Source of the DNA: Treponema sp.
Lineage (GTDB): Bacteria; Spirochaetota; Spirochaetia; Treponematales; Breznakiellaceae
Assembly: GCA_031275035.1 (NCBI GenBank)
Contig: JAISPH010000107.1
Location: 1 to 5,621 of the forward strand
Length of the DNA: 5,621 nt
Reading direction: 5' to 3'
The translations under genes and the position numbers were made by a program. Shown one piece after another: positions 5,500 through 5,621 of this stretch (its first letter is position 1; every line of letters begins with the position of its first letter). Under the pieces are notes generated by a model that saw nothing but the letters and a program-made list of their open reading frames with translations, was not told the origin of the DNA and made no database searches.

Positions 5500-5621
5500 A
5501 TAAACGCGGAAACACGGCAGCAAATAGAGCTGGTAATCAAACCCTATCAGGTAACGGAACATCAATATAACCGGTATTGGTGTGAAACCTGTCAGGCGTA
5601 TCATACCGCGCCGGTAGCCGA
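5500..5621 (+). pseudogene. IS66-type transposase remnant (zinc-binding region), runs off the right edge
   Basis: One frame is open from 5500 to the window end, about 40 codons with no start codon. It contains RQQIELVIKPYQVTEH followed by YWCETCQAYHTAP. The CxxC pair and the VTEH and HTAP context match, from memory, the zinc-binding segment (zf-IS66 type) upstream of the catalytic domain in IS66-family transposases. A complete protein would need about 100 further residues before this point. In this frame TGA (5497-5499) and TAA (5488-5490) lie just upstream, and no other frame nearby carries the expected N-terminal residues. The copy is therefore 5'-truncated or interrupted; its right part lies outside the window. 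No IS66 terminal inverted repeat is seen. Family assignment is fairly good and the pseudogene status is inferred. Confidence 0.6.

Noticed and set aside
5478..5506. Perfect -35 hexamer TTGACA at 5478-5483, with TTGACG at 5468-5473
   Set aside because: The best -10 at proper spacing (TAAACG, 5501-5506) is poor, and the frame downstream is a start-less transposase remnant. A functional promoter is not supported.
5235..5604. Two short minus-strand frames (5235-5423 and 5353-5604)
   Set aside because: They overlap each other, the palindromic patch and the IS66-like frame, and show no ribosome site or family motif.

Overview
The window reads as a bacterial core-genome segment that ends in a mobile or degraded accessory tail. 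The dominant gene is dnaE, the C-family replicative DNA polymerase. The N-terminal wording of its PHP domain and the dnaE-yggT layout look to me like a spirochaete, most likely a GC-rich Treponema-type organism such as a gut or termite treponeme. This is recognition from memory, not a search, and I hold it at moderate confidence. The first ~4.79 kb is GC-rich, roughly 60% by hand count of sample lines.

Layout, left to right. Positions 1-98 are an extremely G/C-homopolymeric upstream region with one small AT patch that could be a -10 element. Positions 165-4154 are dnaE: 1329 codons, about 170 longer than E. coli alpha. Part of the extra length is an in-frame tandem duplication of the C-terminal OB-fold, two ~103-residue copies exactly 120 residues apart. 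One base after its stop comes a 195-residue, two-repeat YggT/YlmG-type membrane protein (4156-4743). It is very probably co-transcribed with dnaE.

After yggT there is a short GC-rich, hairpin-forming spacer (4742-4792) that carries a perfect 12-bp direct repeat. Composition then changes abruptly within a few bases. Positions 4796-5275 are a strongly AT-rich ORF (lines counted by hand are 25-28% GC) with no convincing ribosome-binding site. It resembles the C-terminal DUF5655-like tail of larger proteins, so it is probably foreign DNA and may be a 5'-truncated remnant. A weak intrinsic terminator candidate follows it. Positions 5313-5499 hold no gene I can support but contain several palindromes. 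From about 5500 to the right edge an open frame encodes part of an IS66-type transposase zinc-binding region. It is cut off upstream by in-frame stops, so it is a remnant or a disrupted copy.

Functionally, dnaE supplies chromosome replication and yggT an integral membrane protein of poorly defined role. The right-hand 800 bases look like a site of repeated insertion and decay downstream of that operon. I see no complete new multi-gene system. The most unusual items are the duplicated OB-fold in the polymerase, its apparently complete PHP metal site, and the sharp compositional junction at ~4793.
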